A stretch of 64,000 nt of DNA, from NCBI GenBank assembly GCA_000156295.1, contig DS999232.1, forward strand, positions 62,001-126,000. The letters are read 5' to 3'. The DNA is from a marine gamma proteobacterium HTCC2148. Its GTDB lineage: Bacteria; Pseudomonadota; Gammaproteobacteria; Pseudomonadales; Halieaceae. How positions within the stretch are numbered: position 1 is the stretch's first letter; every line of letters starts with the position of its first letter. Shown here in pieces: positions 47,909 through 57,791 of the stretch. Both the position numbers and the translations under genes were made by a program. Under the pieces are notes generated by a model, which was not told the DNA's origin, ran no database searches, and worked only from the letters and a program-made list of their open reading frames with translations.

Positions 47909-47923
47909 GCAATAATGAAGCCA
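47909..47923 (-). promoter_or_regulatory. Possible sigma-54 promoter of ntrB
   Basis: Minus-strand TGGC and TTGC are placed so that GG and GC are ten bases apart, as sigma-54 requires, but the three bases after TGGC do not match the consensus. Transcription would start near 47897, which would make the ATG at 47894 almost leaderless and favour the ATG at 47852. The call is weak. Confidence 0.3.
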
Positions 47924-48071
47924 ACAAAGCGCCTTCAGTAAAAAAACAATAACTTAGCTATCATTAGTGGCGTTGTGAGTAAGCAAGCGCTTACTATTTT
48001 ACTTTGCACAGTGTGTTGAGAGTGCTGCCTGCGCTTCCAACGCTGCAGCGACTGCCTTACTGAGTAGTCGC

Positions 48072-48086
48072 GCACCATTATGGTGC
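48072..48086. promoter_or_regulatory. NtrC-binding palindrome upstream of ntrB
   Basis: The 15-base sequence GCACCATTATGGTGC is a perfect palindrome around its central T and matches the NtrC consensus GCAC-N7-GTGC, including the preferred inner CCA/TGG. It lies between the DUF4124 gene and ntrB, 178 bases before the ntrB start. Autoregulation of ntrB-ntrC by NtrC is known in enterics, so a similar role is likely. Confidence 0.75.
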
Positions 48087-48120
48087 ACAAAAAGGAGAAG
48101 GTTGTCCAGATAGACCTTGC

Positions 48121-48639
48121 TTAGTTCAGTCCCGGGCGGAGTACATAAACGCGCACTGAATCGGAGGTCGCAATCACTTCGCCGCTGCTATCAATTAACC
48201 GGACGCTAAGATCGTGAGCGCCACGAAATACATTCTCTAATTGCCATAGGGTACCTGTCTGTGGCGCCCCCTTTGGGGTGCCGTCCAGCAATAGCTGCAG
48301 GGTCTGGCCTGGTCCCACGCCGGGAGTGGCTGTGGCGGAGACATCAAACATACCACCGCCCATGGGAATGGTAGTCTCGTTCGCAGGAGAGGTAATGCTG
48401 ACCTCGATAGGTGCAGGTTCTGGTTCGCGCGGCTCAGGGGTGCTGGGTGCGCGAGGCGCAACTGCAGGGGTAGTGTTGGTTTGCTGCAGGTCTACCTGTT
48501 CACTGGCGGTGGTGCCTGCAGGTGGTTGATCGGTAAAGACCACGTTGCCGTTTGCGTCAGTGGTTTTGTAGATCTGTGCTGCGCTGTGGGTTGCAAACAA
48601 TGCTGTGATTAGCAAGGCGATAAAAGAAGCTTTGTTCAT
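48121..48639 (-). CDS. Exported DUF4124 domain protein
   Basis: This 172-residue exported protein has a signal peptide (1-21, ending HSAAQ) and a DUF4124 domain directly after it (IYKTTDANGNVVFTDQPP). A Pro/Thr/Glu-rich linker covers about 52-77, and a C-terminal beta-sandwich-like part follows (about 78-170, ISTSP-type strands with LQLLLDGTPKG and HDLSVRLIDSSGEVIATSD). The function is unknown. A gene of this family between glnA and ntrB is common in gammaproteobacteria. The glnA terminator separates it from glnA transcription. Confidence 0.85.
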   Translation of the reverse strand: MNKASFIALLITALFATHSAAQIYKTTDANGNVVFTDQPPAGTTASEQVDLQQTNTTPAVAPRAPSTPEPREPEPAPIEVSITSPANETTIPMGGGMFDVSATATPGVGPGQTLQLLLDGTPKGAPQTGTLWQLENVFRGAHDLSVRLIDSSGEVIATSDSVRVYVLRPGLN

Positions 48640-48771
48640 GGCGTGTTCTCCAGGGTCCAGCGAGTCCCCAATACCCTATCAGAAAAGAATTTGCGGTAAG
48701 AGTTCCCGCAGTGGAAAAGTTCAGATAATCACGGCAGTGGCGCCTGTTCCTGGTGCTTTAATTGCCAGGCT

Positions 48772-48802
48772 AAAAAAAAAGGGCTGACCTTGCGGTCAGC
48801 CC
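48772..48802 (-). terminator. Rho-independent terminator of glnA
   Basis: On the minus strand a 9-bp GC-rich stem (GGGCTGACC/GGTCAGCCC) with a four-base loop is followed by nine T. It lies about 25 bases beyond the glnA stop. Confidence 0.95.
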
Positions 48803-48827
48803 CTTTCCGGTGTGATAAGCCTACGGC

Positions 48828-50234
48828 TTACACAGAGTAGTACATATCAAACTCTACGGGGTGAGTTGTCATGTTCAGTCGCTCGATCTCTTCTTCCTTC
48901 AACTCGATGTAAGCATTAATCATGTCGTCAGAGAAGACGCCGCCCGCAGTGAGGAATTCGCGGTCTGCGTCCAGTGCGGCCAGCGCCTGGTCGAAAGTTG
49001 CCGCCACAGTGGGTATGGCTTTGCCTTCTTCCGGCGGCAGGTCGTAAAGATCCTTGTCCGCAGCGTCGCCAGGGTGGATTTTGTTCTGGATGCCGTCCAG
49101 ACCTGCCATCAACATGGCTGCGAAAGCCAGGTACGGGTTTGCTGTAGGGTCGGGGAAACGAACTTCTACGCGCTTGCCCCTGGGGCTTGGTTCATAGGGA
49201 ATTCGGATTGAAGCAGAGCGGTTGCGCGCCGAGTAGGCCAGCATCACAGGTGCCTCAAAACCGGGCACGAGACGCTTGTACGAGTTAGTAGACGCGTTGG
49301 TGAATGCATTCAAAGCGCGAGCGTGCTTGATGATGCCGCCGATGTAGTAAAGGGCTTCCTCTGACAGACCAGCATAGCCGTCTCCGGCAAATACATTATC
49401 GCCGTCTTTGGCAATGGACATATGAACGTGCATACCAGAGCCGTTGTCACCTACCACGGGCTTAGGCATGAAAGTAGCCGTCTTGCCGTAGGCGTGTGCC
49501 ACGTTGTGTACGCAGTATTTAAGTACCTGTACTTCGTCGCCCTTGGTTACCAGGGTGTTGAAGCGGGTGCCAATCTCACACTGGCCCGCGGTACCTACTT
49601 CATGGTGGTGTACTTCAATGTCTAGGCCCATTTGCTCCATTGCAGTACACATCGCACCGCGAATGTCGTGGAGGGAATCGACAGGGGGCACGGGGAAATA
49701 GCCGCCCTTAACGCCTGGGCGGTGACCGATGTTGCCCTCGTCGAATTGATGGTTGGATACCCAGGCCGCTTCTTCAGAGTGAATCTGGTAGCTGGCACCA
49801 GACATGTCCACGTTCCACTTGATGTCGTCAAAGACGAAGAACTCTGGCTCAGGTCCGAAGTAGGCAGTGTCACCAATGCCAGTGGACATCAGGTAGGCTT
49901 CTGCGCGCTTTGCTACGGAGCGCGGGTCGCGGTCATAGCCTTGCATAGTGGTGGGCTCAACCACGTTGCAACGAACAATCACGGTAGTGTCGTCGGTGAA
50001 CGGGTCGATCAGGGAAGCATTGTCGTCAGGCATGAGAATCATGTCTGATTCGTTAATACCCTTCCAGCCCGAAATAGATGAGCCGTCGAACATCTTGCCA
50101 CCCTCAAAGAAATCTTCATCGACTTCCTTGGATGGGATGGTTACGTGCTGTTCTTTACCGCGGGTGTCGGTGAAGCGCATGTCTACCCAACGCGCTTCGC
50201 TTTCTTTGATCAGGTTCAGAGTTTTCTCTGACAT
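48828..50234 (-). CDS. glnA: Glutamine synthetase, type I
   Basis: GlnA makes glutamine from glutamate, ammonia and ATP as a dodecamer. The 468 residues match type I-beta enzymes. Visible are [27 protein letters not shown], the metal/substrate site [31 protein letters not shown], the Arg loop and [16 protein letters not shown]. The adenylylation Tyr stands in [10 protein letters not shown], so control by the GlnE adenylyltransferase is expected. Upstream lie a sigma-54 promoter and two NtrC sites, and downstream a terminator, so glnA is a single-gene unit under nitrogen control. Confidence 0.98.
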   Translation of the reverse strand: MSEKTLNLIKESEARWVDMRFTDTRGKEQHVTIPSKEVDEDFFEGGKMFDGSSISGWKGINESDMILMPDDNASLIDPFTDDTTVIVRCNVVEPTTMQGYDRDPRSVAKRAEAYLMSTGIGDTAYFGPEPEFFVFDDIKWNVDMSGASYQIHSEEAAWVSNHQFDEGNIGHRPGVKGGYFPVPPVDSLHDIRGAMCTAMEQMGLDIEVHHHEVGTAGQCEIGTRFNTLVTKGDEVQVLKYCVHNVAHAYGKTATFMPKPVVGDNGSGMHVHMSIAKDGDNVFAGDGYAGLSEEALYYIGGIIKHARALNAFTNASTNSYKRLVPGFEAPVMLAYSARNRSASIRIPYEPSPRGKRVEVRFPDPTANPYLAFAAMLMAGLDGIQNKIHPGDAADKDLYDLPPEEGKAIPTVAATFDQALAALDADREFLTAGGVFSDDMINAYIELKEEEIERLNMTTHPVEFDMYYSV

Positions 50235-50339
50235 GTCTAGTCCTCCAGGGGATTAAGTGTGGCTAGCGGGCCAGCCAGTTTGCTTTTTCAGGGGCCCAGC
50301 CAAAGCTGGCGCCCAAATGTATCGGCAGTTTCAGAGTTA

Positions 50340-50354
50340 GCAAGAGCTGTGCCA
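50340..50354 (-). promoter_or_regulatory. Sigma-54 promoter of glnA
   Basis: The minus strand reads TGGCACAGCTCTTGC, an excellent match to the sigma-54 consensus (TGGCAC-N5-TTGC), with ten bases between GG and GC. The predicted start is near 50328, giving a leader of about 94 bases before the glnA ATG. Confidence 0.9.
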
Positions 50355-50426
50355 AAAAGGTGCTAAAGGTAACTTATTGAATACTATAAACTTTGTGCTG
50401 TAGCTCGCGTGTGTTGAGATAAACGC

Positions 50427-50441
50427 GCACCAATATAGTGC
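50427..50441. promoter_or_regulatory. NtrC site I upstream of glnA
   Basis: GCACCAATATAGTGC fits the GCAC-N7-GTGC consensus. Its centre is about 106 bases before the predicted glnA start site, a typical enhancer distance, and 21 bases (two helical turns) from the second site. Confidence 0.85.
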
Positions 50442-50447
50442 AACAAC

Positions 50448-50462
50448 GCACAATATTGGTGC
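50448..50462. promoter_or_regulatory. NtrC site II upstream of glnA
   Basis: GCACAATATTGGTGC fits the same consensus and is centred about 127 bases before the predicted glnA start site. The two sites lie on the same face of the helix, suited to cooperative NtrC binding. Confidence 0.85.
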
Positions 50463-50986
50463 AAGGCCGCCGATTTTCGGCCTGCTTGCACCGCCTGCAC
50501 CAATCCGCAAGCGATGTCCGTGCATTGCATTCCCGCGCAGGGCTACGCATTAGTGCCCCTATGAAATTTGATGTCAAGTTTTTCTCCGAGGTGATCACTC
50601 AGAGTGAACCCGATCTTAGTCCTTTTATAATCCAGCACAATGAAAATCTGCAGGCTGTGCTCCAGAGTATCGGCCCTCAGGTTCAAATTCACCCCGGCTG
50701 GGACAAGCGATAAAGAAGCGCAAAGCAGGCCTTCCCAGCTGACGCCCGATAGCCGTTACATGCTGCTCTGCGGCACAGCGGCGATGAATCGCCGCTATGA
50801 CGGCGTTCCTGTGGAATCCTGACATCGTCAGCTAAAGGTTTACGTCCCGTAAAACTACCAAAACACGACCAATTCTCTAGTGTATAATCCGCGGCCTTCG
50901 AACGCCCACTAAACGTCTCGTGGAAGCGGCCTGTCGCCGCATGCGGCTGATTAGTCGCTCCAGAAAATGACTCTATAGGTAACCCC
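50463..50986. other. Long intergenic region before typA
   Basis: These 524 bases separate the glnA enhancer from typA. No recognisable gene is present. A 50-codon plus-strand frame at 50561-50713 (MKFDVKFFSEVITQSEP...) has ordinary composition but no family that I know and only a weak ribosome site; it may be a small gene or chance. The last 100 bases carry the typA leader. I see no tRNA, terminator or obvious repeat. Confidence 0.5.
50883..50888 (+). promoter_or_regulatory. Possible -10 box of typA
   Basis: A perfect TATAAT stands about 100 bases before the typA start. At the expected distance the -35 region has only a poor match, so the call rests on the -10 box and its position. A leader of about 90 bases would follow. 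Confidence 0.45.
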
Positions 50987-52798
50987 TTGATCGATAAACT
51001 GCGCAATATCGCCATCATCGCCCATGTTGACCACGGCAAAACAACCCTGGTGGACTGCTTGTTGCAGCAATCCGGGACATTGGACCGACGCGCCGAAGGC
51101 GCCGAGCGAGTGATGGACTCCAATGACCAGGAGCGTGAGCGTGGTATTACCATCCTGGCGAAGAACACTGCGATTGAATGGAATGACTATCATATCAATA
51201 TCGTAGATACCCCCGGGCACGCCGACTTCGGCGGAGAGGTGGAGCGAGTGCTGTCCATGGTCGATTCGGTACTGCTGCTGGTGGATGCCGTAGACGGGCC
51301 TATGCCGCAGACTCGTTTCGTGACCTCCAAAGCCTTTGAGCAAGGCCTGAACCCCATTGTGGTAGTCAATAAGGTAGATCGCCCCGGTGCCAGGCCAGAC
51401 TGGGTTGTGGATCAGGTGTTTGATCTTTTTGACCGCCTTGGTGCTAATGAAGAGCAGCTTGATTTCCCAGTGATTTATGCCTCGGCAATTGAAGGTATTT
51501 CAGGCCTGGATCACGAACACATGGCTGCGGATATGCAGCCACTGTTTGAAACCGTTGTGGAAAAAGTGCCCGCGCCGAAGGTCAATAGCGATGGACCTTT
51601 GCAGATGCAAATCAGCGCACTGGACTACTCCAGTTATGTTGGTGTGATCGGTGTGGGTCGCATTACCCGCGGCAAACTGGCTCCCAATACCCAGGTTTCT
51701 GTCGTTGGTATCGAAGGTGAAACTCGCAATGGCAAGGTGCTTCAGGTGATGGGCTATCTGGGTCTGGAGCGCGTAGATGTTAACTCGGCCGAGGCTGGGG
51801 ATATTGTCTGTGTGACCGGTATTGATGGCCTTAACATCTCGGACACACTGTGTGATCCCGCTGCCATAGAGGCACTGCCAGCTCTCAGCGTTGATGAGCC
51901 CACCGTTAGTATGACCTTCCAGGTCAACGATTCTCCCTTCGCGGGCAAAGAAGGCAAATACGTAACTTCCCGCAATATTAAGGAGCGCCTTGAACGTGAG
52001 TTGATACACAACGTGGCTCTGCGCATTGAGCCTGGCGACAGCCCAGATAAGTTTAAGGTTTCAGGCCGTGGCGAACTGCACCTGTCGGTGCTGATCGAGT
52101 CCATGCGGCGTGAGGGGTTCGAATTGGGTGTCTCTCGACCCGAGGTGATTCAGAAAGAAGTCGATGGCCAGATGCAGGAACCTTATGAACAGCTGGTGAT
52201 CGATTGTGAAGATGAGCACCAGGGTTCGCTGATGGAAGAGTTGGGCCTGCGTAGAGCAGAGCTTGAAAATATGGTGCCAGATGGCAAAGGCCGGGTACGC
52301 CTGGAGTTCATTATTCCCGCCCGCGGCTTGATCGGCTTCCGTTCCCAGTTTCTTACCATGACCTCGGGCAGCGGAATTATGACGCACGTGTTTGACCATT
52401 ACGGCGCAGTCAAAAATGCGGAAATCATTCATCGCAGCAATGGTGTATTGGTGTCCATGGTCAAGGGCAAGACACTCGCTTATGGGCTGTTCAACTTGCA
52501 GGATCGAGGCCGTTTGTTTGTTGATCCCAATGTGGATGTTTATGAAGGCCAGGTTGTTGGTTTGCACAGCCGCAGCAATGACCTTGCTGTTAATCCCACC
52601 AAGGCGAAGCAGCTGACCAATGTGCGCGCATCAGGTACCGATGATGCGCTCACCCTGACGCCTCCCGTCAGGCACACCCTGGAGCAGGCACTGGAGTTTA
52701 TTGAAGACGATGAGCTGGTGGAAGTGACCCCCGGAAGCATCCGCGTTCGCAAAAAGTTATTGCAAGAGCATGAGCGTCGGCGGGCTGGCCGCGTCTGA
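50987..52798 (+). CDS. typA: Ribosome-associated GTPase TypA/BipA
   Basis: TypA (BipA) is an EF-G-like GTPase that binds the ribosome and helps 50S assembly and growth under stress and cold. The 603 residues match the family. The G domain begins [18 protein letters not shown], with [17 protein letters not shown] and [12 protein letters not shown]. Domain II, the EF-G III/V-like domains and the BipA-specific C terminus ([20 protein letters not shown], then [12 protein letters not shown]) follow. The start is a TTG at 50987, with AGGT 8-11 bases upstream. Its stop overlaps the dtd start by one base. Confidence 0.97.
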   Translation: MIDKLRNIAIIAHVDHGKTTLVDCLLQQSGTLDRRAEGAERVMDSNDQERERGITILAKNTAIEWNDYHINIVDTPGHADFGGEVERVLSMVDSVLLLVDAVDGPMPQTRFVTSKAFEQGLNPIVVVNKVDRPGARPDWVVDQVFDLFDRLGANEEQLDFPVIYASAIEGISGLDHEHMAADMQPLFETVVEKVPAPKVNSDGPLQMQISALDYSSYVGVIGVGRITRGKLAPNTQVSVVGIEGETRNGKVLQVMGYLGLERVDVNSAEAGDIVCVTGIDGLNISDTLCDPAAIEALPALSVDEPTVSMTFQVNDSPFAGKEGKYVTSRNIKERLERELIHNVALRIEPGDSPDKFKVSGRGELHLSVLIESMRREGFELGVSRPEVIQKEVDGQMQEPYEQLVIDCEDEHQGSLMEELGLRRAELENMVPDGKGRVRLEFIIPARGLIGFRSQFLTMTSGSGIMTHVFDHYGAVKNAEIIHRSNGVLVSMVKGKTLAYGLFNLQDRGRLFVDPNVDVYEGQVVGLHSRSNDLAVNPTKAKQLTNVRASGTDDALTLTPPVRHTLEQALEFIEDDELVEVTPGSIRVRKKLLQEHERRRAGRV

Positions 52799-53235
52799 TG
52801 AAGGCCCTGATCCAGCGCGTTAGTAGCGCTCGGGTTGAGGTTGCCGGTGAGGTCGTTGGCGATATCGGGCTGGGGCTGCTGGTTTTGCTGGGTCTGGACA
52901 AAGGCGATGATCATGCTGCGGCCCAGCGTATGCTGGATAAGCTATTGGCTTACCGGGTTTTCGCTGATGAGCAGGGAAAAATGAACAGCTCGGTCACGGA
53001 TGTATCCGGGGGCGTGCTGCTGATCTCCCAGTTCACTTTGTCCGCTGATACCCGCAAGGGGCTGCGCCCCAGTTTTTCCTCTGCTATGCCTCCTGCAGAG
53101 GCGCAATTACTTTACGATGACATGTTGCAAGCGCTTGTTGAGCGCCACACTGAGGTGGCCTCTGGGCAATTTGGCGCCGACATGCAAGTGAGTATGACCA
53201 ATGATGGCCCCGTGACTTTTATGCTTGAGGTTTAG
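52798..53235 (+). CDS. dtd: D-aminoacyl-tRNA deacylase
   Basis: Dtd removes D-amino acids (and glycine from tRNA-Ala) from mischarged tRNAs. The 145 residues match the family. It begins [15 protein letters not shown], contains the catalytic strand LLISQFTLSADTRKGLRPSF, and ends with the cross-subunit motif NDGPVTFMLEV containing the Gly-cis-Pro. It is translationally coupled to typA through TGATG. The 3' end overlaps the convergent ElaA gene by four bases. Confidence 0.97.
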   Translation: MKALIQRVSSARVEVAGEVVGDIGLGLLVLLGLDKGDDHAAAQRMLDKLLAYRVFADEQGKMNSSVTDVSGGVLLISQFTLSADTRKGLRPSFSSAMPPAEAQLLYDDMLQALVERHTEVASGQFGADMQVSMTNDGPVTFMLEV

Positions 53236-53699
53236 TCAGCGCTACTGTTGGGATTACTCAACACCATTTCCAGGTGGGGAACACCGTCGAGGTCGTAGAT
53301 GCCCCCATCGGTACTAAATCCCAGTTCCTTATAAAATTTTTCCAGGTGAGCCTGGGCATGAATCCGGATATCGCTGTGCGGCCAGCGCTGCAGGTTGTGT
53401 GCTATTCCCCTGCGTACCAGCTCGCGCCCAAGGTCGCGACCGCGGGCAGCCGGTGCGACCACGATCCGCCCCAGGGTGCTTTCTTTCTCCTGTAGTCCGG
53501 GAGGCAGGCATCTCTGGTATCCCAACAACAGCTGATCTTCCCAGCAGGCGAAGTGGATGGCCTCCAGGTCCAGCCCGTCCGGGTCCACATAGAGACTGGT
53601 TTGCTCGACTCCAAACACTTCCTGCCTGAGCTTTAAGGCCGCGTAAAGTTCTCTGCTGCTCAATTCGTCGAAACTCGCTAGTTGCCAGCGCAGTGACAT
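53232..53699 (-). CDS. elaA: ElaA-type GNAT acetyltransferase
   Basis: This 155-residue GNAT protein matches the ElaA family, whose substrate is unknown. Marks are ELYAALKLRQEVFGVEQ near the N terminus, the CoA-binding stretch LGRIVVAPAARGRDLGREL, and IHAQAHLEKFYKELGF at the end. The N-terminal motif KLRQEVF is typical of the family. It is a single gene convergent with dtd. Confidence 0.9.
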   Translation of the reverse strand: MSLRWQLASFDELSSRELYAALKLRQEVFGVEQTSLYVDPDGLDLEAIHFACWEDQLLLGYQRCLPPGLQEKESTLGRIVVAPAARGRDLGRELVRRGIAHNLQRWPHSDIRIHAQAHLEKFYKELGFSTDGGIYDLDGVPHLEMVLSNPNSSAD

Positions 53700-53852
53700 G
53701 CTTTAGATTCTCCTTTTCCCTGGTATGGTCTTTCTCCCGGTAGGGAGAAGTTGCTACTATAGGGGCCAATTGGTTGCAGGGACAGGGAAGTTCTGCAGCG
53801 ATGATGATAACGCCCGGCAGTGGAGACAGCTGTCGGCACAAGAGAGAAACTG

Positions 53853-54650
53853 ATGCTGGCTACCGCCGAGCTTTCCCCGGATTTTGCTATTTTGGGCCAA
53901 CAGTACAAAAAACTGGTCAGCGCACTGCTGGAAGTGGTCAATATGCCCGCTATTCCGGTGGAGGTCGAGGTCACCGCCAGTGGTAACTTCCGTGGCTTTG
54001 ACGGCAATCAGTTCTACGTGGTGGAACGGGGCGCAGTCTGTGCTCGCTATCAGGAAAAGACGGTCTTCCTGCTGGAAGAAGGTGATATTTTGTTACCGGA
54101 TATAGCAGGGACGAACGATAAGAACGCTGCGGTTTTTTATGGCTCTGATGCAGGAGCAAGGCTTGGTAGTTACCCTGCCCTGGAGTTTATGCGGCGCGTG
54201 TTTAATGACCAGGAAGCTACAACATTGTGGACCCGCCTGTTAGTGACGTATTCGGGTTTGATGTTGCGTATTACTGCCGCCAATATTCAAGAGCAGGCGG
54301 ATGCAACACCCGGCTTTGAAGTCTATGAGGCGGGTGACATTATCATTCGTCAGGGCGAGCGCGCTGACTATGTATTTAACATGTCTGCCGGCACGGCAGA
54401 AGTGGTAGTGGACGACGTCATTGTAGGTAGTATTGGTGAGGGAGAAATTTTTGGTGCCATGGCGGCATTGACCCACGCTGATCGCAGTGCCACTGTACGT
54501 GCCAAGACCACCTGTTCAATAGTGAAGGTCCCCAAGGAGCAGTTCACCGAACTGATCAAAAGAAACCCCTCTACCATTCATAGTCTGTTAATTGATATGG
54601 CAAACTCCATTGTCAATTTGAACGAAAAGCTGGTGGGCTTGCAGGGCTGA
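53853..54650 (+). CDS. Cyclic nucleotide-binding domain protein
   Basis: The protein has 265 residues from the ATG at 53853, which has AAGAGAG upstream; a GTG at 53820 is less likely. The C-terminal part (about 155-245) is a cNMP-binding beta barrel, with AGDIIIRQGERADYVFNMSAG, the phosphate-cassette-like GEIFGAMAALTHADRSATVRA and the closing helix KEQFTELIKRN. A second barrel-like stretch (about 45-85, FYVVERGAVCARYQEKTVFL) suggests a degenerate copy. No DNA-binding helix follows, so it is not a Crp-type regulator. It precedes parC by 46 bases. The ligand and partner are unknown. Confidence 0.8.
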   Translation: MLATAELSPDFAILGQQYKKLVSALLEVVNMPAIPVEVEVTASGNFRGFDGNQFYVVERGAVCARYQEKTVFLLEEGDILLPDIAGTNDKNAAVFYGSDAGARLGSYPALEFMRRVFNDQEATTLWTRLLVTYSGLMLRITAANIQEQADATPGFEVYEAGDIIIRQGERADYVFNMSAGTAEVVVDDVIVGSIGEGEIFGAMAALTHADRSATVRAKTTCSIVKVPKEQFTELIKRNPSTIHSLLIDMANSIVNLNEKLVGLQG

Positions 54651-54696
54651 GTAGTATTTTCGCCGTCGCGACGGCGATCAATCCAACGGAAACAAC

Positions 54697-56949
54697 ATGA
54701 CAGACGTAATCGAAATCGACGAGGACGGCATCGAACAGGTGTCGCTCAAAACCTATGCGGAAAAGGCATACCTGGACTATTCCATGTATGTGATCCTGGA
54801 CCGGGCCTTGCCTCATGTTGGGGATGGCCTGAAGCCCGTTCAACGGCGAATCGTATACGCCATGAGCGAACTGGGCCTGAAGGCTACCGCCAAGTTCAAG
54901 AAGTCAGCACGTACCGTGGGCGATGTTATTGGTAAGTTCCATCCACACGGTGACAGCGCTGCCTATGAAGCTATGGTGTTAATGGCGCAGAATTTCAGCT
55001 ATCGCTATCCATTGGTAGACGGGCAGGGTAACTGGGGCTCGCCGGACGATCCAAAGTCCTTTGCTGCAATGCGTTACACCGAATCGCGTCTCACTGCTTA
55101 TGCCGACGTGCTGCTGTCTGAGCTTGGCCAGGGTACGGTTGATTGGTCGCCAAACTTCGATGGCACTATGGATGAGCCCACGGTGCTGCCAGCGCAGGTG
55201 CCTAATGTGTTGCTCAACGGCACCACGGGTATTGCTGTTGGTATGGCCACTGATGTTCCGCCGCACAATTTGCGGGAAGTGGTGGCCGCCACTATTCACT
55301 TGCTCGAGTCGCCCAAGGCGACTGTTGCTGAGCTTTGCGAGCATGTGCAGGCGCCGGACTTTCCAACCGATGCGGAGATCATTACCCCGCGAGAAGACAT
55401 CATGGCGATGTATGAGACCGGGCGTGGTGCACTGAAAATGCGCGCTGTATGGGAAAAGGAGGGCCCAGATATTGTGGTTAGCGCCTTGCCCCACCAGGTG
55501 TCCGGGTCCAAAGTCCTGGAACAAATTGCCCACCAAATGCAAGCCAAGAAGTTGCCCATGGTGGCTGACTTGCGTGATGAATCCGATCACGAAAACCCAA
55601 CTCGATTAGTGATTGTGCCGCGCTCGAATCGGGTGGAAGTGGAAGCTGTGATGAATCACCTCTTTGCCACGACTGATCTTGAACGCAGCTATCGCGTCAA
55701 TTTGAACATGATTGGCATTGATGGTCGTCCCGGCGTCAAGGGACTGGATCGTATTCTCAAGGAGTGGCTCAAATTCCGTACTGAGACAGTTCGCCGTCGC
55801 CTGGAGTATCGTCTCGAGCGGGTCTTGCGCCGACTGCACATCCTCGATGGATATCTGGTGGCCTTCCTCAATATCGATGAAGTGATCCACATTATTCGTA
55901 CTGAGGACAAGCCCAAGCCTGCGCTGATGAAGCGCTTTGGCATTTCTGATGTACAGGCGGAAGCTATTCTTGATCTGAAGCTGCGTAATTTGGCCAAGCT
56001 TGAGGAAATGAAAATTCGTGGCGAGCAGGACGAGTTGGAGGTTGAACGTGATCAACTGCAGACCATCCTGGGGAGCGCCGCCCGCCTTAAGACGCTGATA
56101 AAAAAAGAACTGCAGTCGGTAGCCGAAAAGTTTGGTGATGACCGTCGCTCGCCTCTTATGGCGAGAGGTGAAGCCCAAGCCTTCAGTGAGCTGGATCTGA
56201 TGACTGCTGATCCGATCACTGTCGTGATGTCCGAAAAAGGTTGGATACGCGCAGCCAAAGGCCACGATATTGATCCTTCCTCGCTCAGTTACAAATCGGG
56301 TGATGGCTTTAAAATGGCCGCCAAGGGGCGCAGTAACCAGCCCACTGTGATTCTCGACTCGACGGGCAGAGCCTACACGGTACCCTCACATAACTTGCCC
56401 TCTGCTCGCGGTCAAGGTGAGCCTGTGACCGGGCGGATCAATCCTCCATCAGGGGCAACCTTCGAAGGCTTGATGATGGGTGACGAGGGCGATCTCTATT
56501 TGCTTGCCTCGGATGCTGGCTATGGCTTCGTGGCTAAGTTGGGCGAACTGCAAACCAAGAATAAGGCCGGTAAGGGCGCACTCAATCTGCCGAAGGGTAG
56601 TGGCGTCATGCAGCCGGCGGCGATCAGCGAAGCTGAGGGCGCATGGGTTGCCGCGGTCACCAACGAGGGTCGACTACTGGTATTTCCACTGGAGGATTTA
56701 CCACAAATGGCCAGGGGCAAGGGCAACAAAATTATCGGTATTCCTACTGCCAGGGTGCAGTCGCGGGAAGAATTTGTGATTGCAGTGCAGGTGCTAACCG
56801 ACAAAGATACGCTGGTCGTTTACGCCGGCAAACGCCACCATAAGCTTAAGTTCAGTGACTTGAAGCACTACTGTGGAGAGCGCGGACGCCGCGGCAATAA
56901 GTTGCCACGAGGATTCCAGAAAGTGGATGCTATGTTGGTAGAGAGCTGA
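54697..56949 (+). CDS. parC: DNA topoisomerase IV subunit A
   Basis: ParC cuts and religates DNA to unlink daughter chromosomes. The 750 residues match the family. The catalytic Tyr is Y127 in [10 protein letters not shown]. The quinolone region [13 protein letters not shown] keeps Ser87 and Glu91, the residues of the sensitive form. The tower/coiled-coil region follows, then the C-terminal beta-pinwheel (about 510-745). parE is not adjacent. The gene order parC, then a YtjB-like gene, then serB resembles Pseudomonas. Confidence 0.97.
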   Translation: MTDVIEIDEDGIEQVSLKTYAEKAYLDYSMYVILDRALPHVGDGLKPVQRRIVYAMSELGLKATAKFKKSARTVGDVIGKFHPHGDSAAYEAMVLMAQNFSYRYPLVDGQGNWGSPDDPKSFAAMRYTESRLTAYADVLLSELGQGTVDWSPNFDGTMDEPTVLPAQVPNVLLNGTTGIAVGMATDVPPHNLREVVAATIHLLESPKATVAELCEHVQAPDFPTDAEIITPREDIMAMYETGRGALKMRAVWEKEGPDIVVSALPHQVSGSKVLEQIAHQMQAKKLPMVADLRDESDHENPTRLVIVPRSNRVEVEAVMNHLFATTDLERSYRVNLNMIGIDGRPGVKGLDRILKEWLKFRTETVRRRLEYRLERVLRRLHILDGYLVAFLNIDEVIHIIRTEDKPKPALMKRFGISDVQAEAILDLKLRNLAKLEEMKIRGEQDELEVERDQLQTILGSAARLKTLIKKELQSVAEKFGDDRRSPLMARGEAQAFSELDLMTADPITVVMSEKGWIRAAKGHDIDPSSLSYKSGDGFKMAAKGRSNQPTVILDSTGRAYTVPSHNLPSARGQGEPVTGRINPPSGATFEGLMMGDEGDLYLLASDAGYGFVAKLGELQTKNKAGKGALNLPKGSGVMQPAAISEAEGAWVAAVTNEGRLLVFPLEDLPQMARGKGNKIIGIPTARVQSREEFVIAVQVLTDKDTLVVYAGKRHHKLKFSDLKHYCGERGRRGNKLPRGFQKVDAMLVES

Positions 56950-56984
56950 TCAGGCTGTCCGATATAGCGACGCTTTAAGCGTTT

Positions 56985-57791
56985 CTAAATAAGTGCGGGG
57001 TCCATCAGGCGTTTCAAGATGAGCCGTAATTGCCGCTCCAGCAGGTCCTGATAAGGGCCGGCAAAGCTTTCCAGCATCCAATAGTCCATGACTTCTGTCG
57101 CCTGGAGCTGCAGGCGACCTTCAATGTCTGTGTCCTCGCGAACGGTTGGTGACAGCAGCAGCTTGGGCGGTTTGCTGGCACACACAGTCTGTAATTCGTC
57201 CAGGGTATGCTGCATATAAAGGCCCGGGTAGATATCTTTGCTGTCGCCCATCCCCAATTCACTCTGGGAGATGGCCATGGAGATTTTCATGGACAGCGGC
57301 ATGACCTGCTCCAGCTCACCGCTGACCGCTTGGACCAGCCAGGCACAGGATGCTGCGCGAAAAGCGGCGCTGCCAGCGTTATTGGGGCCACTAAAATACA
57401 CGGTCAGGGCAAACTGACGGCTGACGTGCAGGTCTCCCCCGTAAAAGCCCGATGATGCGTAGACCACCTGGTGCAGGCGGTCTGTATAGCGCTGCAAAGA
57501 CTGCTCGTCCAGCGTATCGACATAGTCCGCCAGGCTGTCCAGGTGTAAGTGCAGCACTGCGGTTGAACGATAATTTTCTTCCCGTGCTTCGATGTCGTTG
57601 CGGGTGCGCAGCAAATCCATCGGCAGTGATGCAACTCTTGATTCGAGCAGCGAGAGTTCATTGGGGCTGTTGCCGCTGGCAGGCGTTTCATCCAGGGCCA
57701 AAGTACTGGCGAGCTTACTGACTCGGTTGCCCAGACGCCTACCCAACTGCAGGCCGACGCCATAGACAGTCAGGCTCAGTAGTATCGACAA
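56985..57791 (-). pseudogene. YtjB/AhpA-like membrane protein, C-terminal part after a frameshift
   Basis: This frame encodes the second membrane helix (ILLSLTVYGVGLQLGRRLG) and a 240-residue cytoplasmic part with a degenerate cyclase-like fold appearance (VLHLHLDSLADYVDTLDEQ, FALTVYFSGPNNAG). It continues the protein begun by the upstream frame 57776-58234; the two overlap out of frame by 16 bases. One extra C near 57800-57803 would rejoin them as ...VLS-PLGLSILLSL... The TTG at 57791 is the only usable start, with no ribosome site. The intact gene would lie between parC and serB, the usual place of this family. Confidence 0.65.

Noticed and set aside
50374..50598. Short minus-strand frames across the glnA enhancer
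   Set aside because: They overlap the NtrC sites, have Cys/Arg-rich composition and no ribosome site.
54979..55590. 203-codon open frame opposite parC
   Set aside because: It lies entirely antisense to a well conserved part of parC and has no family features.
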